A program made the translations under genes and the position numbers. Source: an uncultured Bacteroidales bacterium (lineage in GTDB: Bacteria > Bacteroidota > Bacteroidia > Bacteroidales > UBA932). Taken from it: a stretch of 61,175 nucleotides of DNA. Below are positions 53,666-61,175 of this stretch, one piece after another (position 1 is the first letter of the stretch; each line of letters starts with the position of its first letter). The stretch is taken from positions 1 through 61,175 of the forward strand of contig CAMHKQ010000012.1 of NCBI GenBank assembly GCA_946185745.1, read 5' to 3'. The notes under the pieces were generated by a model. The model was not told the DNA's origin, did no database searches, and worked only from the letters and a program-made list of their open reading frames with translations.

Positions 53666-54253
53666 TTAGTGATAAAACAGGAAGCCGATATAGACCCGGG
53701 GGCCGTGCGGAAGGAGTTTTGACTCGCTGAGGGCGCAGAGATAGTCCACTTTGAGGGTAAGGTGCATGGGGCCCAGCACGATGAAATCGCAGCCGACGAA
53801 TGGATCGATGGCCATGAAGCCCTGCTTGTGGAAAACGGTTCCGTCAATGGGCGCCCAGGCCGAGACGGGTTCTTCCAACATCAGGAGCGTGGTCATGGCG
53901 CCGCCGCCCAGCGTGAGGCCGGCATAAGGCTGAAAGCGCCCTATAACCTTATAGAAATCGGCCAGGAGGCCTCCCCAGCCATACTTCAGATAACTTCCAT
54001 TGCTCCGCTGGCTGAGTGTCGACACATAACCTTCGCTGCCAATCCTGAAATGTTCCCCCAAGTGCAGGCGGATAACACCGCCAATGCCCATGGGAGCACC
54101 TTTCGGCTGATATCCGATGGCGTCCAGATTGCCTGAAAGATAACCGGTGTGGACCATCATACCCCCGTCAAAGCCCCGCAGAAGTTTCTTCTCCTGCGCC
54201 ACTGCCGTCACCATCAGCAACAGGCAGAATGTTGCTAAAAAGATACGCTTCAT
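53666..54253 (-). CDS. Small outer-membrane barrel protein
   Basis: A signal peptide (MKRIFLATFCLLLMVTAVAQ) is followed by a 175-residue barrel-like chain (FRIGSEGYVSTLSQRSNGSY, GRFQPYAGLTLGGGAMTTLL, HLTLKVDYLCA). I start at 54253, the signal, with four bases of overlap to the DUF4491 gene. A function cannot be given. The three minus-strand genes 53666-54974 are all joined by 4-base overlaps. Confidence 0.7.
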   Translation of the reverse strand: MKRIFLATFCLLLMVTAVAQEKKLLRGFDGGMMVHTGYLSGNLDAIGYQPKGAPMGIGGVIRLHLGEHFRIGSEGYVSTLSQRSNGSYLKYGWGGLLADFYKVIGRFQPYAGLTLGGGAMTTLLMLEEPVSAWAPIDGTVFHKQGFMAIDPFVGCDFIVLGPMHLTLKVDYLCALSESKLLPHGPRVYIGFLFYH

Positions 54254-54576
54254 AGCTTTCCCTCCATTTCTTTGCGGCGCTTTTCGTAATAGCCATGCCG
54301 GGCCGGGTTCTCCGGAAACCAGCCGCGCAGTACGCGCTTCTCCTGCAGGAACATCTCGTGGATAGCCCATAGGCAGGAGAAGGCAAAGCCTCCGATGATG
54401 GTGGAAATGGTGTCGTTTTGCACGAACAGGGACAGCGCAGAGAATCCCAGTCCGGCAACCAGCCAGATCCACCAGCTCTGTTTCCCAAGGTAATACTCCA
54501 TCTTGATGACCGCCGGGTGGCAGATGCCGATGCTCAGGAACACGGCTGCCCCGACTATGATTCCATTGAAGTTCAT
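54250..54576 (-). CDS. DUF4491 family membrane protein
   Basis: Three helices in 108 residues and the pattern NFNGIIVGAAVFLSIGICHP, FSCLWAIHEMFLQEKRVLRGWFPENP match DUF4491, a small Bacteroidales/Clostridia inner-membrane family of unknown function. Four-base overlaps on both sides make it part of a three-gene unit. Confidence 0.88.
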   Translation of the reverse strand: MNFNGIIVGAAVFLSIGICHPAVIKMEYYLGKQSWWIWLVAGLGFSALSLFVQNDTISTIIGGFAFSCLWAIHEMFLQEKRVLRGWFPENPARHGYYEKRRKEMEGKL

Positions 54577-54974
54577 ACGTCTTTTCTGTTATGGATAAAA
54601 CGACATGCCGCAACAACCAGCATAGGTCCCAGGCCGCTGTAGAATGATGCTGTGAAAGACATCGGCATTCCGGGGATGAATTTCAGCGCGATTCCGAGGC
54701 ATGTCATACAGATGGCCAGAATCCATCCACGAAGCGGGAAGGTCTGCCAGATATTAGTTGTCTGGGGCAAGGATGCTATACGGGCAGAGTACCTGTCCAC
54801 AATACGTGAAAACATTACATAAAATCCAACAATGACGGTTGCAGTGATGAGAAGCAGCCACCAGAGTTTTCCCGGCGTCATGGTCAGATAGGCACGGAAC
54901 CCCTTGACACTGATAATGATGCCTGGGATGCCCCAGATCAGGGCAGCAGTCAGGTATAGATTTCTTTTGTTCAT
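54573..54974 (-). CDS. Four-helix membrane protein of unknown function
   Basis: The protein starts at MNKRNLYL (133 residues) with helices at about 5-25, 35-55, 80-100 and 105-125. GIPGIIISVKGFRAY and the paired Ile/Pro-rich ends recur in many Bacteroidetes hypothetical proteins. It overlaps DUF4491 by four bases and is the first gene of that unit. Confidence 0.65.
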   Translation of the reverse strand: MNKRNLYLTAALIWGIPGIIISVKGFRAYLTMTPGKLWWLLLITATVIVGFYVMFSRIVDRYSARIASLPQTTNIWQTFPLRGWILAICMTCLGIALKFIPGMPMSFTASFYSGLGPMLVVAACRFIHNRKDV

Positions 54975-55047
54975 GTCGGCCTTAATTCGCTGCAAAGTTC
55001 GCTATAAGCAGCGGGATATTTTAGGTCGATAATGGATGGAATTAGGA

Positions 55048-55851
55048 TTATCCTTGCATCCTTTTTCGGAAGGCAGATGGTGTTATACCCGTCTCTTTCT
55101 TGAAAAGGCGCGAAAAATAGGACTGGTCTTCCACGCCAACTGACGAGGCAATGTCGATGATGGAAAGGTCTGTTGATGAAAGCAGGCGCTTGGCGCGCTG
55201 GATACGGACGATATCGATCCAGGCCCCGACACTGCGGCCGGTGGACTGCTTCACCAGGCGGCTCAGATAGTTCTCGCTGATGCCCGCCTCTTCGGCATAG
55301 GATGCTATGGTGCCAGGCAAATGGTCAGGATTGAATACCGACTCCAGGAATGAACTGACCGCTGCAGGAATGGTTGCGGGAAGATTCGGTTTAATCCGCA
55401 AAAGGAGCAGGTCCAGGCCCTTCTCCACAAATACGCTGTCTCCTTTCTCGAAGGAGCTGGCGAGCATATTGAAGAGCTCCGCCATGAAGGCGCCTTCGTC
55501 AAACCAGAAGCCTTGATGCAGGGGCGCGGACAGATAGCGCAGCGATTTGTAATCAGCCACTGCTGACGGCGCGAAACCGCCGGTATAGCCAATAGCGCTC
55601 CTGTAATATCGGATGGAGAAGGGATGCTGCTGGGGAATCAGAAGAATTTGTCCCGGCTGGCACAGAAATGACGTGCCGTCAACGTCTACCAGCACTTCTC
55701 CCGAAGTAACATATATGAAGCCGACAAGCGGCAACTGTGCCACTGGAGCCTCGGCCGGCTTGAAATAACCGACCGTGTCCATCCTCCTGATGAAGAACGG
55801 GCACGATGAGTAGTCCGCATCCGGACTCCAGTGAGGCTTATAGGAGGGCAT
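55048..55851 (-). CDS. AraC-family transcription regulator
   Basis: The N-terminal half (1-150) is a cupin-like AraC ligand domain (FIYVTSGEVLVDVDGTSFLC, PGQILLIPQQHPFSIRYY). The C-terminal 100 residues carry two helix-turn-helix units (GISENYLSRLVKQSTG, GVEDQSYFSRLFKKETG). It overlaps the upstream glutathione peroxidase by 14 bases and is probably cotranscribed. Confidence 0.9.
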   Translation of the reverse strand: MPSYKPHWSPDADYSSCPFFIRRMDTVGYFKPAEAPVAQLPLVGFIYVTSGEVLVDVDGTSFLCQPGQILLIPQQHPFSIRYYRSAIGYTGGFAPSAVADYKSLRYLSAPLHQGFWFDEGAFMAELFNMLASSFEKGDSVFVEKGLDLLLLRIKPNLPATIPAAVSSFLESVFNPDHLPGTIASYAEEAGISENYLSRLVKQSTGRSVGAWIDIVRIQRAKRLLSSTDLSIIDIASSVGVEDQSYFSRLFKKETGITPSAFRKRMQG

Positions 55852-56440
55852 AGATCTCTGCTTGCAGATCTTCCGGTTTCACGACCGGCTCGAAGCGAGC
55901 GACGACGCGACCTTTACGGTCGATGAGGAACTTTGTGAAGTTCCACTTGATATCGGGATTGGAGGCGTAGTCCGGATCCTGGCGGGAGAGCATTCCGTCC
56001 ATGAACTTGGCCGTATCGCCCTCACCAAATCCGGCAAACGGCTTTTCGGAATACAACCATTTGAAGATGGCGTTGGCATTCTCCCCGTTCACGTCGGACT
56101 TGGCCATCAGCGGGAAGGTCACGCCGTGGTTCAGGCGGCAGAATTCCTCGATCTCTTCGTTGGTGCCGGGCTCCTGATGGCCGAACTGGTCGCAGGGGAA
56201 GCCGATGACAACCAAACCGTTGTCCTTAAACTGCTGGTAAAGAGCCTCCAGGCCGTCGTACTGGGGAGTAAAGCCGCATTTGGAGGCGGTGTTCACAATG
56301 AGCAGAACCTTGCCTTTGTAATCGGCAAAGTTTACCTGCTCACCCGAATTGGATTCGGCCGTGAAGTCATAGATTCTAGTCTCGTTGTTGGAGCATGCGA
56401 GGGCACAAATGGCGGCCATAATGGTAAGTAACTTCTTCAT
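55838..56440 (-). CDS. Glutathione peroxidase-like lipoprotein
   Basis: A lipobox ends at Cys16 (CALAC). The domain has the peroxidatic Cys55 in NTASKCGFTPQ, the Gln region GFPCDQFGHQEPG, and WNFTKFLID with Trp and Asn, so it is the Cys (not selenocysteine) form. It likely reduces peroxides using thioredoxin, and from its signal would do so outside the cytoplasm. The start is at MKKLLT, 56440. Confidence 0.9.
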   Translation of the reverse strand: MKKLLTIMAAICALACSNNETRIYDFTAESNSGEQVNFADYKGKVLLIVNTASKCGFTPQYDGLEALYQQFKDNGLVVIGFPCDQFGHQEPGTNEEIEEFCRLNHGVTFPLMAKSDVNGENANAIFKWLYSEKPFAGFGEGDTAKFMDGMLSRQDPDYASNPDIKWNFTKFLIDRKGRVVARFEPVVKPEDLQAEIYALL

Positions 56441-56460
56441 GGTCGGCAAGTTACGAAAAT

Positions 56461-56940
56461 TACCCCAATTCTGACGCCGTTTTCTTTAAAACCTTCTCCG
56501 CCAGCCGCATGGCCAGGGAGCCTTCCGTGTCGGTCCACGAGTGGGCAGTGCAGGCAAAGAATGAGAGCGCGAAGGGGACAAAACTCCAGTATGAGGTTGA
56601 AGACTTGCCTGAAGACATTCTCGGGGACGGACACATAGTTTCGTCTGATGCCGGGCCTTCTGCCGAAGGTGTGGGAAACGTCTATCGAGCAATCTGTCAG
56701 GCCGATGGCGTGGTATATATACAGCGACACATTATGGTATTTGCTTGACTTGGGTACTTGGATGAATATCTTCTGGCTCCTTGTTACGGAGACCTCTATT
56801 GACGGATTGAAATCGACCGAGTCGGAGACTTCGATCTCGAACTCTTTGTTTGCCTGGTGCACGCCGGCACTCCTGGCGGATGAATAGGACACGTAGTTCT
56901 CTATCCAGAAGTTGCTCTCTGTAATGATATGCTGTAGTTG
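56461..56940 (-). pseudogene. Decayed gene of unknown family
   Basis: Reading minus from about 56930, ITESNFWIENYVSYSSAR and IEVSVTRSQKIFIQVPKSS look like beta-rich secreted protein, then the frame shifts near 56600 and another minus frame continues SYWSFVPFALSFFACTAH and AMRLAEKVLKKTASELG before a stop near 56461. I infer one gene broken by a frameshift; I do not recognise the family. Confidence 0.3.
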
Positions 56941-56997
56941 GAATCATTGCAAAGATACGAGCTTTCTTTGGAATACGGCCAATCGTAGGGGCTGATT

Positions 56998-57085
56998 TAT
57001 CGAAGTTATGGCGTTGGGGAAATCATTTATATCGAAGTTTATTATGCTTGGATTTTTATTTTTATCGAACTTTGTGTATATTCGC
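56998..57085 (+). promoter_or_regulatory. Three repeated operator-like sites and promoter of the DUF4143 ATPase
   Basis: TATCGAAGTT stands at 56998-57007 and 57030-57039 and TATCGAACTT at 57063-57072, with centres 32 and 33 bases apart (three helical turns). The third lies about five bases before TATATTCG (57078-57085), a one-mismatch -7 box. A repressor bound there would block this promoter. The ATPase ATG is at 57103. Confidence 0.55.
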
Positions 57086-57102
57086 ACTATAATAAAAATG
57101 AT

Positions 57103-58374
57103 ATGATGACCGTCCAGCAGTTACTATCCATCCTCTCCTCGCAGAAGGAGGAACTTGAGGCAAATGAACTTGCTTCCTTTGTGAGCCGCTATGAAGAACC
57201 GCTTATCAACCTTGACAGTAAGATGGCCCAGGTTGTGATCGGGGTTAGGCGTAGTGGTAAGTCAACTATATGTGAGAAAGTCCTGCGAGAAAAAGTAGGA
57301 GACTTCGCATACGTCAATTTCGACGATGAGCGCCTTGTCTCACTCAAGACAGATGAGCTTGACACCCTTCTCGAGGCATTGTACAGACTGAACGGTGATT
57401 TCAAGTATCTGTTCCTGGACGAGATTCAGAATATTGACGGGTGGCAATTGTTTGTCAACCGGCTCCTGCGTCAGAAGATCCATATCCTCATCACCGGTTC
57501 AAACTCCAAGCTGCTCAGCAGTGAGCTGATGACCCACCTGACCGGCCGGCATAACCGAATCAACCTGTATCCATTCTCGTTCTCTGAGTATTGTGGCATA
57601 ACTGGCGTTGATACCAAGTCATATTCGACCAAGGCCAGGGCCTTGCGTAAAACCGCACTTGAGAAGTATATGGCAGAAGGCGGCTTCCCCGAACTGATTT
57701 CAGAGACCAACCGTGCCGGATACATCAGTGGCCTGGTTGATGCCATTATCAATACCGATATCGCCAAGCGATTCAAAATCCGTCACAAGGACGTGCTCAG
57801 GCGTATGGCTACTTATCTGTCGGACAACTATTGCCACGAGTTTGTTGCCAAGAATGTTGCAGCGGAGTATGGGATATCTGACCATACGGCCGAGAATTAC
57901 TACTCTTACCTGAAGCAGGCCTTCCTGTTGATAGGCATCAACAAATTCTCATTCAAGAGCAAGGACAGGATCCGGAACGAGAAGGTGTATGTGGTTGATA
58001 CAGCCCTTGCGACAGATAAAGAGGGAACTATCGCCAGTGAGAACCTTGGCTGGCGCATGGAGAACATCATCTGCGTCGAGCTTCTTCGCCGGTGCAAACC
58101 TCTCTTTAGGGATTTGTTCTATTTCAAGACAGCCAGCCACGAAGTGGACTTTGTTGTGTCAGAAGGCGGTAAGCCGGTCGAACTGATCCAGGTCAGCTAT
58201 GACATCTCTTCTTCCAAGACACGAAATAGAGAGATCAATGGCCTGCTATCCGGAGCGAAGGCCCTCAAATGCGATAAGCTGACGCTGATTACATTCGACA
58301 CGGCAGAGACGGTCAAAATGGGAGACAAAACCATTGAGATTGTGCCCGCGATAGACTGGCTTTGCCAAAGGTAG
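57103..58374 (+). CDS. AAA ATPase with DUF4143 domain
   Basis: The N-terminal ATPase (about 35-200) has Walker A GVRRSGKST (47-55), Walker B YLFLDEIQNI (about 106-115) and sensor ITGSNSKLL. DUF4143 (about 220-380) follows with SDHTAENYYSYLKQAFLL and the VDFVV nuclease-like segment of the PD-(D/E)XK clan. Members are widespread and poorly understood; a link to mobile or defence functions is often proposed. The gene is visibly lower in GC than its surroundings. Confidence 0.9.
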   Translation: MMTVQQLLSILSSQKEELEANELASFVSRYEEPLINLDSKMAQVVIGVRRSGKSTICEKVLREKVGDFAYVNFDDERLVSLKTDELDTLLEALYRLNGDFKYLFLDEIQNIDGWQLFVNRLLRQKIHILITGSNSKLLSSELMTHLTGRHNRINLYPFSFSEYCGITGVDTKSYSTKARALRKTALEKYMAEGGFPELISETNRAGYISGLVDAIINTDIAKRFKIRHKDVLRRMATYLSDNYCHEFVAKNVAAEYGISDHTAENYYSYLKQAFLLIGINKFSFKSKDRIRNEKVYVVDTALATDKEGTIASENLGWRMENIICVELLRRCKPLFRDLFYFKTASHEVDFVVSEGGKPVELIQVSYDISSSKTRNREINGLLSGAKALKCDKLTLITFDTAETVKMGDKTIEIVPAIDWLCQR

Positions 58375-58409
58375 TTCTGTATAAAACAACCATATAAAAC
58401 CGATAATCA

Positions 58410-58667
58410 ATGGATTTCAAACCATCAACAATTGGAGGACTGTTTGACTCGAAGATATCCTTCACTATACCAATTTACCAAAGAGCCTACTCTTGGGACA
58501 AAGCTAACTGGTCAGTGTTCCTGGAGGATATCATTGAGCAGTCCTGCCGTGATAACGGCTATTCTTATGGCAACATTCTTCTTGAAATAATAAAAGAGGA
58601 TGCGCTTTATGAAATCATCGATGGCCAACAGAGCCGATCGCCGGCTGTCTGGCCGCGTGAGGTGTAG
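58410..58667 (+). pseudogene. DUF262 protein, N-terminal fragment only
   Basis: The first 74 residues fit the start of DUF262 (GmrSD-like) proteins: ISFTIPIYQRAYSWDK, NILLE and YEIIDGQQ. After codon 74 (58631) the homology ends exactly within the conserved DGQQR motif and foreign sequence follows. Full-length members have 500 or more residues, so this is a remnant. GmrSD relatives restrict modified phage DNA. Confidence 0.8.
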
Positions 58668-58785
58668 CAGGTCCAGCCACGGGCGGACATCCACTGATGA
58701 CCGTTGCCGGCAGCGTTGGTGTGAATCGAGACCAGGCAGACATTTCTCTTACCCAGCTGCTGGCACCAGGTGTTAAGCCCTTTCG
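58632..58785 (-). pseudogene. Internal fragment of an N-acetylmuramoyl-L-alanine amidase
   Basis: The minus strand reads NTWCQQLGKRNVCLVSIHTN then AAGNGHQWMSARGWTCYTS and GQTAGDRL, the middle of an Amidase_3-like enzyme with the SIHTNA metal-ligand block. It ends at the same base where DUF262 homology ends, so the two remnants face each other across one junction. The kind of enzyme matches the partial gene at the left edge of the window. Confidence 0.75.
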
Positions 58786-58831
58786 GGCTTTTCCTCCTTG
58801 CGGCTCGGCAAAGCAAGTCAACTTGCTTTGC
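58775..58831. repeat. Hairpin and perfect 11-base inverted repeat next to the amidase remnant
   Basis: AAGCCC-TTTC-GGGCTT (58775-58790) is followed by GCAAAGCAAGT-CA-ACTTGCTTTGC (58808-58831), both perfect. The 13 bases TCGGCAAAGCAAG (58805-58817) also occur at 95-107, just upstream of the left-edge amidase. The rest to 58987 contains no gene I can support. Confidence 0.7.
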
Positions 58832-58987
58832 ACTCGCTCGCTGCGTCGGTTAACAATAGAAGTCTGGCATCAGACCTCCGGGTGCAAAAGTGCGAATAAT
58901 CTTCGAGATGTGCTGCTGCTACCAGCCGGGATAGATATGCAAGCATGTCACCGAAAATGCGTAACTTTGCTTCGATAAATTATAGAT

Positions 58988-59893
58988 TTAACCGTCGGTC
59001 TTTGCCCCGAGAAACTCGGTAGGCGTGATGCCGGTTACCTTTTTGAAGAGGCGGGTGAAGTGGTGTGGAAACTCGAAGCCAAGCAGCAGTGCGGTTTCGC
59101 CGACGTTGTGGCCGTTCATCAAGAGGCTCTTGCCCTGTTCTATAACGAAAGAATGGATGTAACCGATAGCCGTACCGCCGGTGGATTTGTGGATTACGTC
59201 GCCCAGGTACCGGGGCGAATAAGCCATCTGCTTCGCGCAGTATTTGACTGAGGGAATGCCGAGCTCCATCTGCTTTTCGTCCAGATAATACTCCCGCAGA
59301 AGGTTATGGAAGCTTTTGAGAATGTCCGATGTCCTCTTGTCTTCATTCGAGAGCTGGCGCCGATAGATTCGCTGGCAGTATTCCAGAATAAGGCGTATGT
59401 ATCCCAGAATGACGTCCCGCAGCGCCTCGGAATCATCATTTTCCTGAAGTTCGTGCCTTAGCTGTGTGAGCAGCTGGGTAATCCGCCCCCATTCCGAAGG
59501 CTCCATTTTCAAGGTCTCCGTAGCGAAGTAGGAGAAGAAATGATAGTCCTTCATCTTCGCTTCCAGATCGGTTCCCCGGAGAAGTTCCGGCGAGAACAGC
59601 AATGCCCATCCGCTGATATAGAGGTCTTCTCCTTCGTCTTCCTTGCCGCCGATCTGTCCCGGTTCCGTGGCGAATATGGAGCCATCGGCTGCATCGAACA
59701 TCTTCATTCCATAAGTGAGGTGCTTAGGAAAGTTCCGCTGGATGAAGAGTCCGTAAACGCCGTATCGGTTCAAGCTGGTGCGTACTGGCGACACTTCGTC
59801 GTAGTGGATGACGCTTACAAGGGGATGCAGCTCCGGAGCCCCTACGGAACGGGCATACACATTGGGTTCGGTAATGTGAAGAATGTTCTTCAT
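58988..59893 (-). CDS. AraC-family transcription regulator
   Basis: The 301-residue protein has an N-terminal ligand domain (about 1-180) and a C-terminal AraC DNA-binding pair of helix-turn-helices (MAYSPRYLGDVIHKSTG, GFEFPHHFTRLFKKVTG). It is divergent from the intact hydrolase at 60022, so it probably controls that gene and the one behind it. Inverted repeats in between are candidate sites. Confidence 0.92.
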   Translation of the reverse strand: MKNILHITEPNVYARSVGAPELHPLVSVIHYDEVSPVRTSLNRYGVYGLFIQRNFPKHLTYGMKMFDAADGSIFATEPGQIGGKEDEGEDLYISGWALLFSPELLRGTDLEAKMKDYHFFSYFATETLKMEPSEWGRITQLLTQLRHELQENDDSEALRDVILGYIRLILEYCQRIYRRQLSNEDKRTSDILKSFHNLLREYYLDEKQMELGIPSVKYCAKQMAYSPRYLGDVIHKSTGGTAIGYIHSFVIEQGKSLLMNGHNVGETALLLGFEFPHHFTRLFKKVTGITPTEFLGAKTDG

Positions 59894-59930
59894 TATGCTT
59901 GAAAAGGTATGTGGATTTGCAAAAATATGA

Positions 59931-60001
59931 TATTTTCTGCGTTATTGGTAGAAAATAGACAAAAAAAGGTAAGATAATCCCGTTCAGAGCGGTTACCTTT
60001 G
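59931..60001. promoter_or_regulatory. Inverted repeats and promoter between AraC gene and hydrolase
   Basis: Two perfect 8-base inverted repeats lie here: TATTTTCT/AGAAAATA (59931-59938, 59950-59957) and AAAGGTAA/TTACCTTT (59965-59972, 59993-60000). The right arm of the second overlaps TACCTTTG (59994-60001), an exact -7 box for the hydrolase; its left arm is a near -7 box in the other direction. Confidence 0.6.
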
Positions 60002-60021
60002 CATCACTTAATCAGAGTTAT

Positions 60022-61104
60022 ATGAATATCAAGCATTTCATCGCAGTTTCCATTGCAGCCCTGACACTGCTTGCCTGCAAATCAAACACAACAGATAATA
60101 TGAGCGCACTGAATCTCACCCGGGAATGGGACAAGACCTTCCCGAAATCCGAACTCGTGAATCACTCCAAGGTTACCTTCCGCAACCGCTACGGCATTGA
60201 GCTGGCAGCGGATATGTATGTTCCCAAGAATGCTTCCGGAAGGCTTCCCGCCATTGCGGTGAGCGGTCCCTTCGGCGCTGTGAAGGAGCAGTCCAGCGGC
60301 CTCTACGCCCAGCACATGGCCGAGCGCGGGTTCCTGACCATCGCCTTCGACCCGTCCTATACGGGAGAGTCCGGCGGCGAGCCCCGCAGGATGGCGTCGC
60401 CGGATATCAACACGGAGGACTTCCTGGCGGCGGTGGATTTCCTTTCGACCTGCGACCTGGTCGACCCTGAGCGCATCGGCATCATCGGCATCTGCGGCTT
60501 CGGCGGCATGGCCATCAACGCCGCCGCGCTGGACCCGCGCATCAAGGCGACGGTCGCGTCCACGATGTACGATATGAGCAAGGTCAACGTGGAAGGCTAT
60601 TTCGCCAGCGAGGACACGCCTGCTCAGCGCCAGGAAAAGCGCCGGGCCCTGGCCGCCCAGCGCACGAAGGATTATGCCTCAGGCACATATGAGCGCGCCG
60701 GCGGCGTGGTCGATCCGCTTCCGGACGACGCCCCCTGGTTCGTCAAGGACTATCATGCCTACTACAAGACCCCGCGCGGCTATCACGCGCGCAGCGGCAA
60801 TTCCAACGACGGCTGGAACGTCATCGGCTGCCAGAGTTTCCTGAACCAGCCCCTGCTGGCCTGGGCCGGCGAGATCGAGTCGCCCGTGCTCCTGATCCAC
60901 GGCGAGAAGGCCCACAGCCGCTATTTCAGCGAGTATGCCTTCGAGCGCATGACCGGCCGTCATGTCGAAGGAGTGAGTGCTGTAGAGGGGAACAAGGAGA
61001 TCATGATCATCCCCGGAGCCTCCCACGTGGACCTCTACGACGATGTCGCCGGCGTAATTCCCTACGACAAAATTGAGAGTTTCTTCAAAACAAATCTGAA
61101 ATAG
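60022..61104 (+). CDS. Alpha/beta hydrolase lipoprotein (YcjY/dienelactone hydrolase-like)
   Basis: A lipobox ends at Cys19 (LTLLAC). The hydrolase domain (about 50-360) shows the strand-helix IGIIGICGFGGMAIN, with Cys at the nucleophile position as in some YcjY-like proteins, LLIHGEKAHS near the acid, and GASHVDLYDD with the likely His. The substrate is unknown. It is divergent from an AraC regulator, and a second lipoprotein starts one base after it. The truncated copy at 46862 is its paralog. Confidence 0.85.
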   Translation: MNIKHFIAVSIAALTLLACKSNTTDNMSALNLTREWDKTFPKSELVNHSKVTFRNRYGIELAADMYVPKNASGRLPAIAVSGPFGAVKEQSSGLYAQHMAERGFLTIAFDPSYTGESGGEPRRMASPDINTEDFLAAVDFLSTCDLVDPERIGIIGICGFGGMAINAAALDPRIKATVASTMYDMSKVNVEGYFASEDTPAQRQEKRRALAAQRTKDYASGTYERAGGVVDPLPDDAPWFVKDYHAYYKTPRGYHARSGNSNDGWNVIGCQSFLNQPLLAWAGEIESPVLLIHGEKAHSRYFSEYAFERMTGRHVEGVSAVEGNKEIMIIPGASHVDLYDDVAGVIPYDKIESFFKTNLK

Positions 61105-61105
61105 T

Positions 61106-61175
61106 ATGATTCGCACATTAGCCATCGGAATCCTGTCCACGTTTATTCTCGCCTGCGAGAAACTTCCCGACCCGG
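61106..61175 (+). CDS. Lipoprotein, N-terminus only (cut by window edge)
   Basis: The ATG at 61106, one base after the hydrolase stop, opens MIRTLAIGILSTFILACEKL, a lipoprotein signal with the lipid Cys at residue 17. Nothing beyond is visible. It is most likely in one operon with the hydrolase. Confidence 0.55.
   Translation, partial: MIRTLAIGILSTFILACEKLPDP

Noticed and set aside
1..61175. CRISPR array or complete insertion sequence
   Set aside because: I saw no regularly spaced repeat-spacer series and no transposase; the 20-base array at 4701 has no unique spacers.

Overview
The window reads as the chromosome of a GC-rich member of the Bacteroidales, probably a gut lineage; I cannot name the genus. 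The grounds are promoters of the Bacteroidetes type (TTTG about 19-21 bases before TAnnTTTG), many lipoproteins with a Cys lipobox, fimbrillin-like and PL29-N-like (DUF4988-like) surface proteins, an M6 protease, DUF4491, a DUF4143 ATPase and near-absence of Shine-Dalgarno sequences.

Left part (1-44 kb) is dense and mostly intact. It holds an amidase start and tRNA-Phe at the edge; an OmpA lipoprotein; a secreted DNA/RNA nuclease; a TrpB2-type tryptophan synthase beta chain behind a complete-looking Trp attenuator; a membrane LytTR regulator with an upstream four-unit 20-base repeat and a coupled ATP-grasp gene; an asymmetric heterodimeric ABC exporter; a glycine cleavage operon (unknown gene, gcvT, gcvH, gcvPA, gcvPB, trmO); a seven-gene minus-strand operon (outer-membrane barrel, potA, potB, potC, potD, HerA-like ATPase, M23 peptidase); a TGS-domain uridine kinase; a nuclease lipoprotein; DcuB plus a SpoIIE-type phosphatase; an Omp85-like barrel; and a CPA2 antiporter, CobW GTPase and arginase-like protein joined by stop/start overlaps. 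Next come a proline-rich small protein, a fimbrillin-like lipoprotein and an M6 metalloprotease in one operon, then a GT4 glycosyltransferase and a second PL29-N-like lipoprotein.

Right part (44-61 kb) is accessory. Intact single genes (nitroreductase, ZIP transporter, lipoprotein flavin reductase, APH-like kinase, Na/Pi cotransporter, outer-membrane proteins, DUF4491, glutathione peroxidase, AraC regulators, DUF4143 ATPase, alpha/beta hydrolase) alternate with about ten gene remnants. The remnants include an acyltransferase with its middle deleted, a frameshifted lipoprotein, a headless hydrolase, a carboxymuconolactone-decarboxylase stub, a CatB tail, a GNAT::hydrolase chimera, a DUF262 head and an amidase fragment abutting it on the opposite strand. 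This belt has been reshaped by repeated gain and deletion.

The observations I rate highest are the Trp attenuator, the 20-base repeat array before the LytTR gene, the small-protein/fimbrillin/M6 operon, the three-locus modular nuclease/PL29-N lipoprotein family, and the DUF262/amidase junction.
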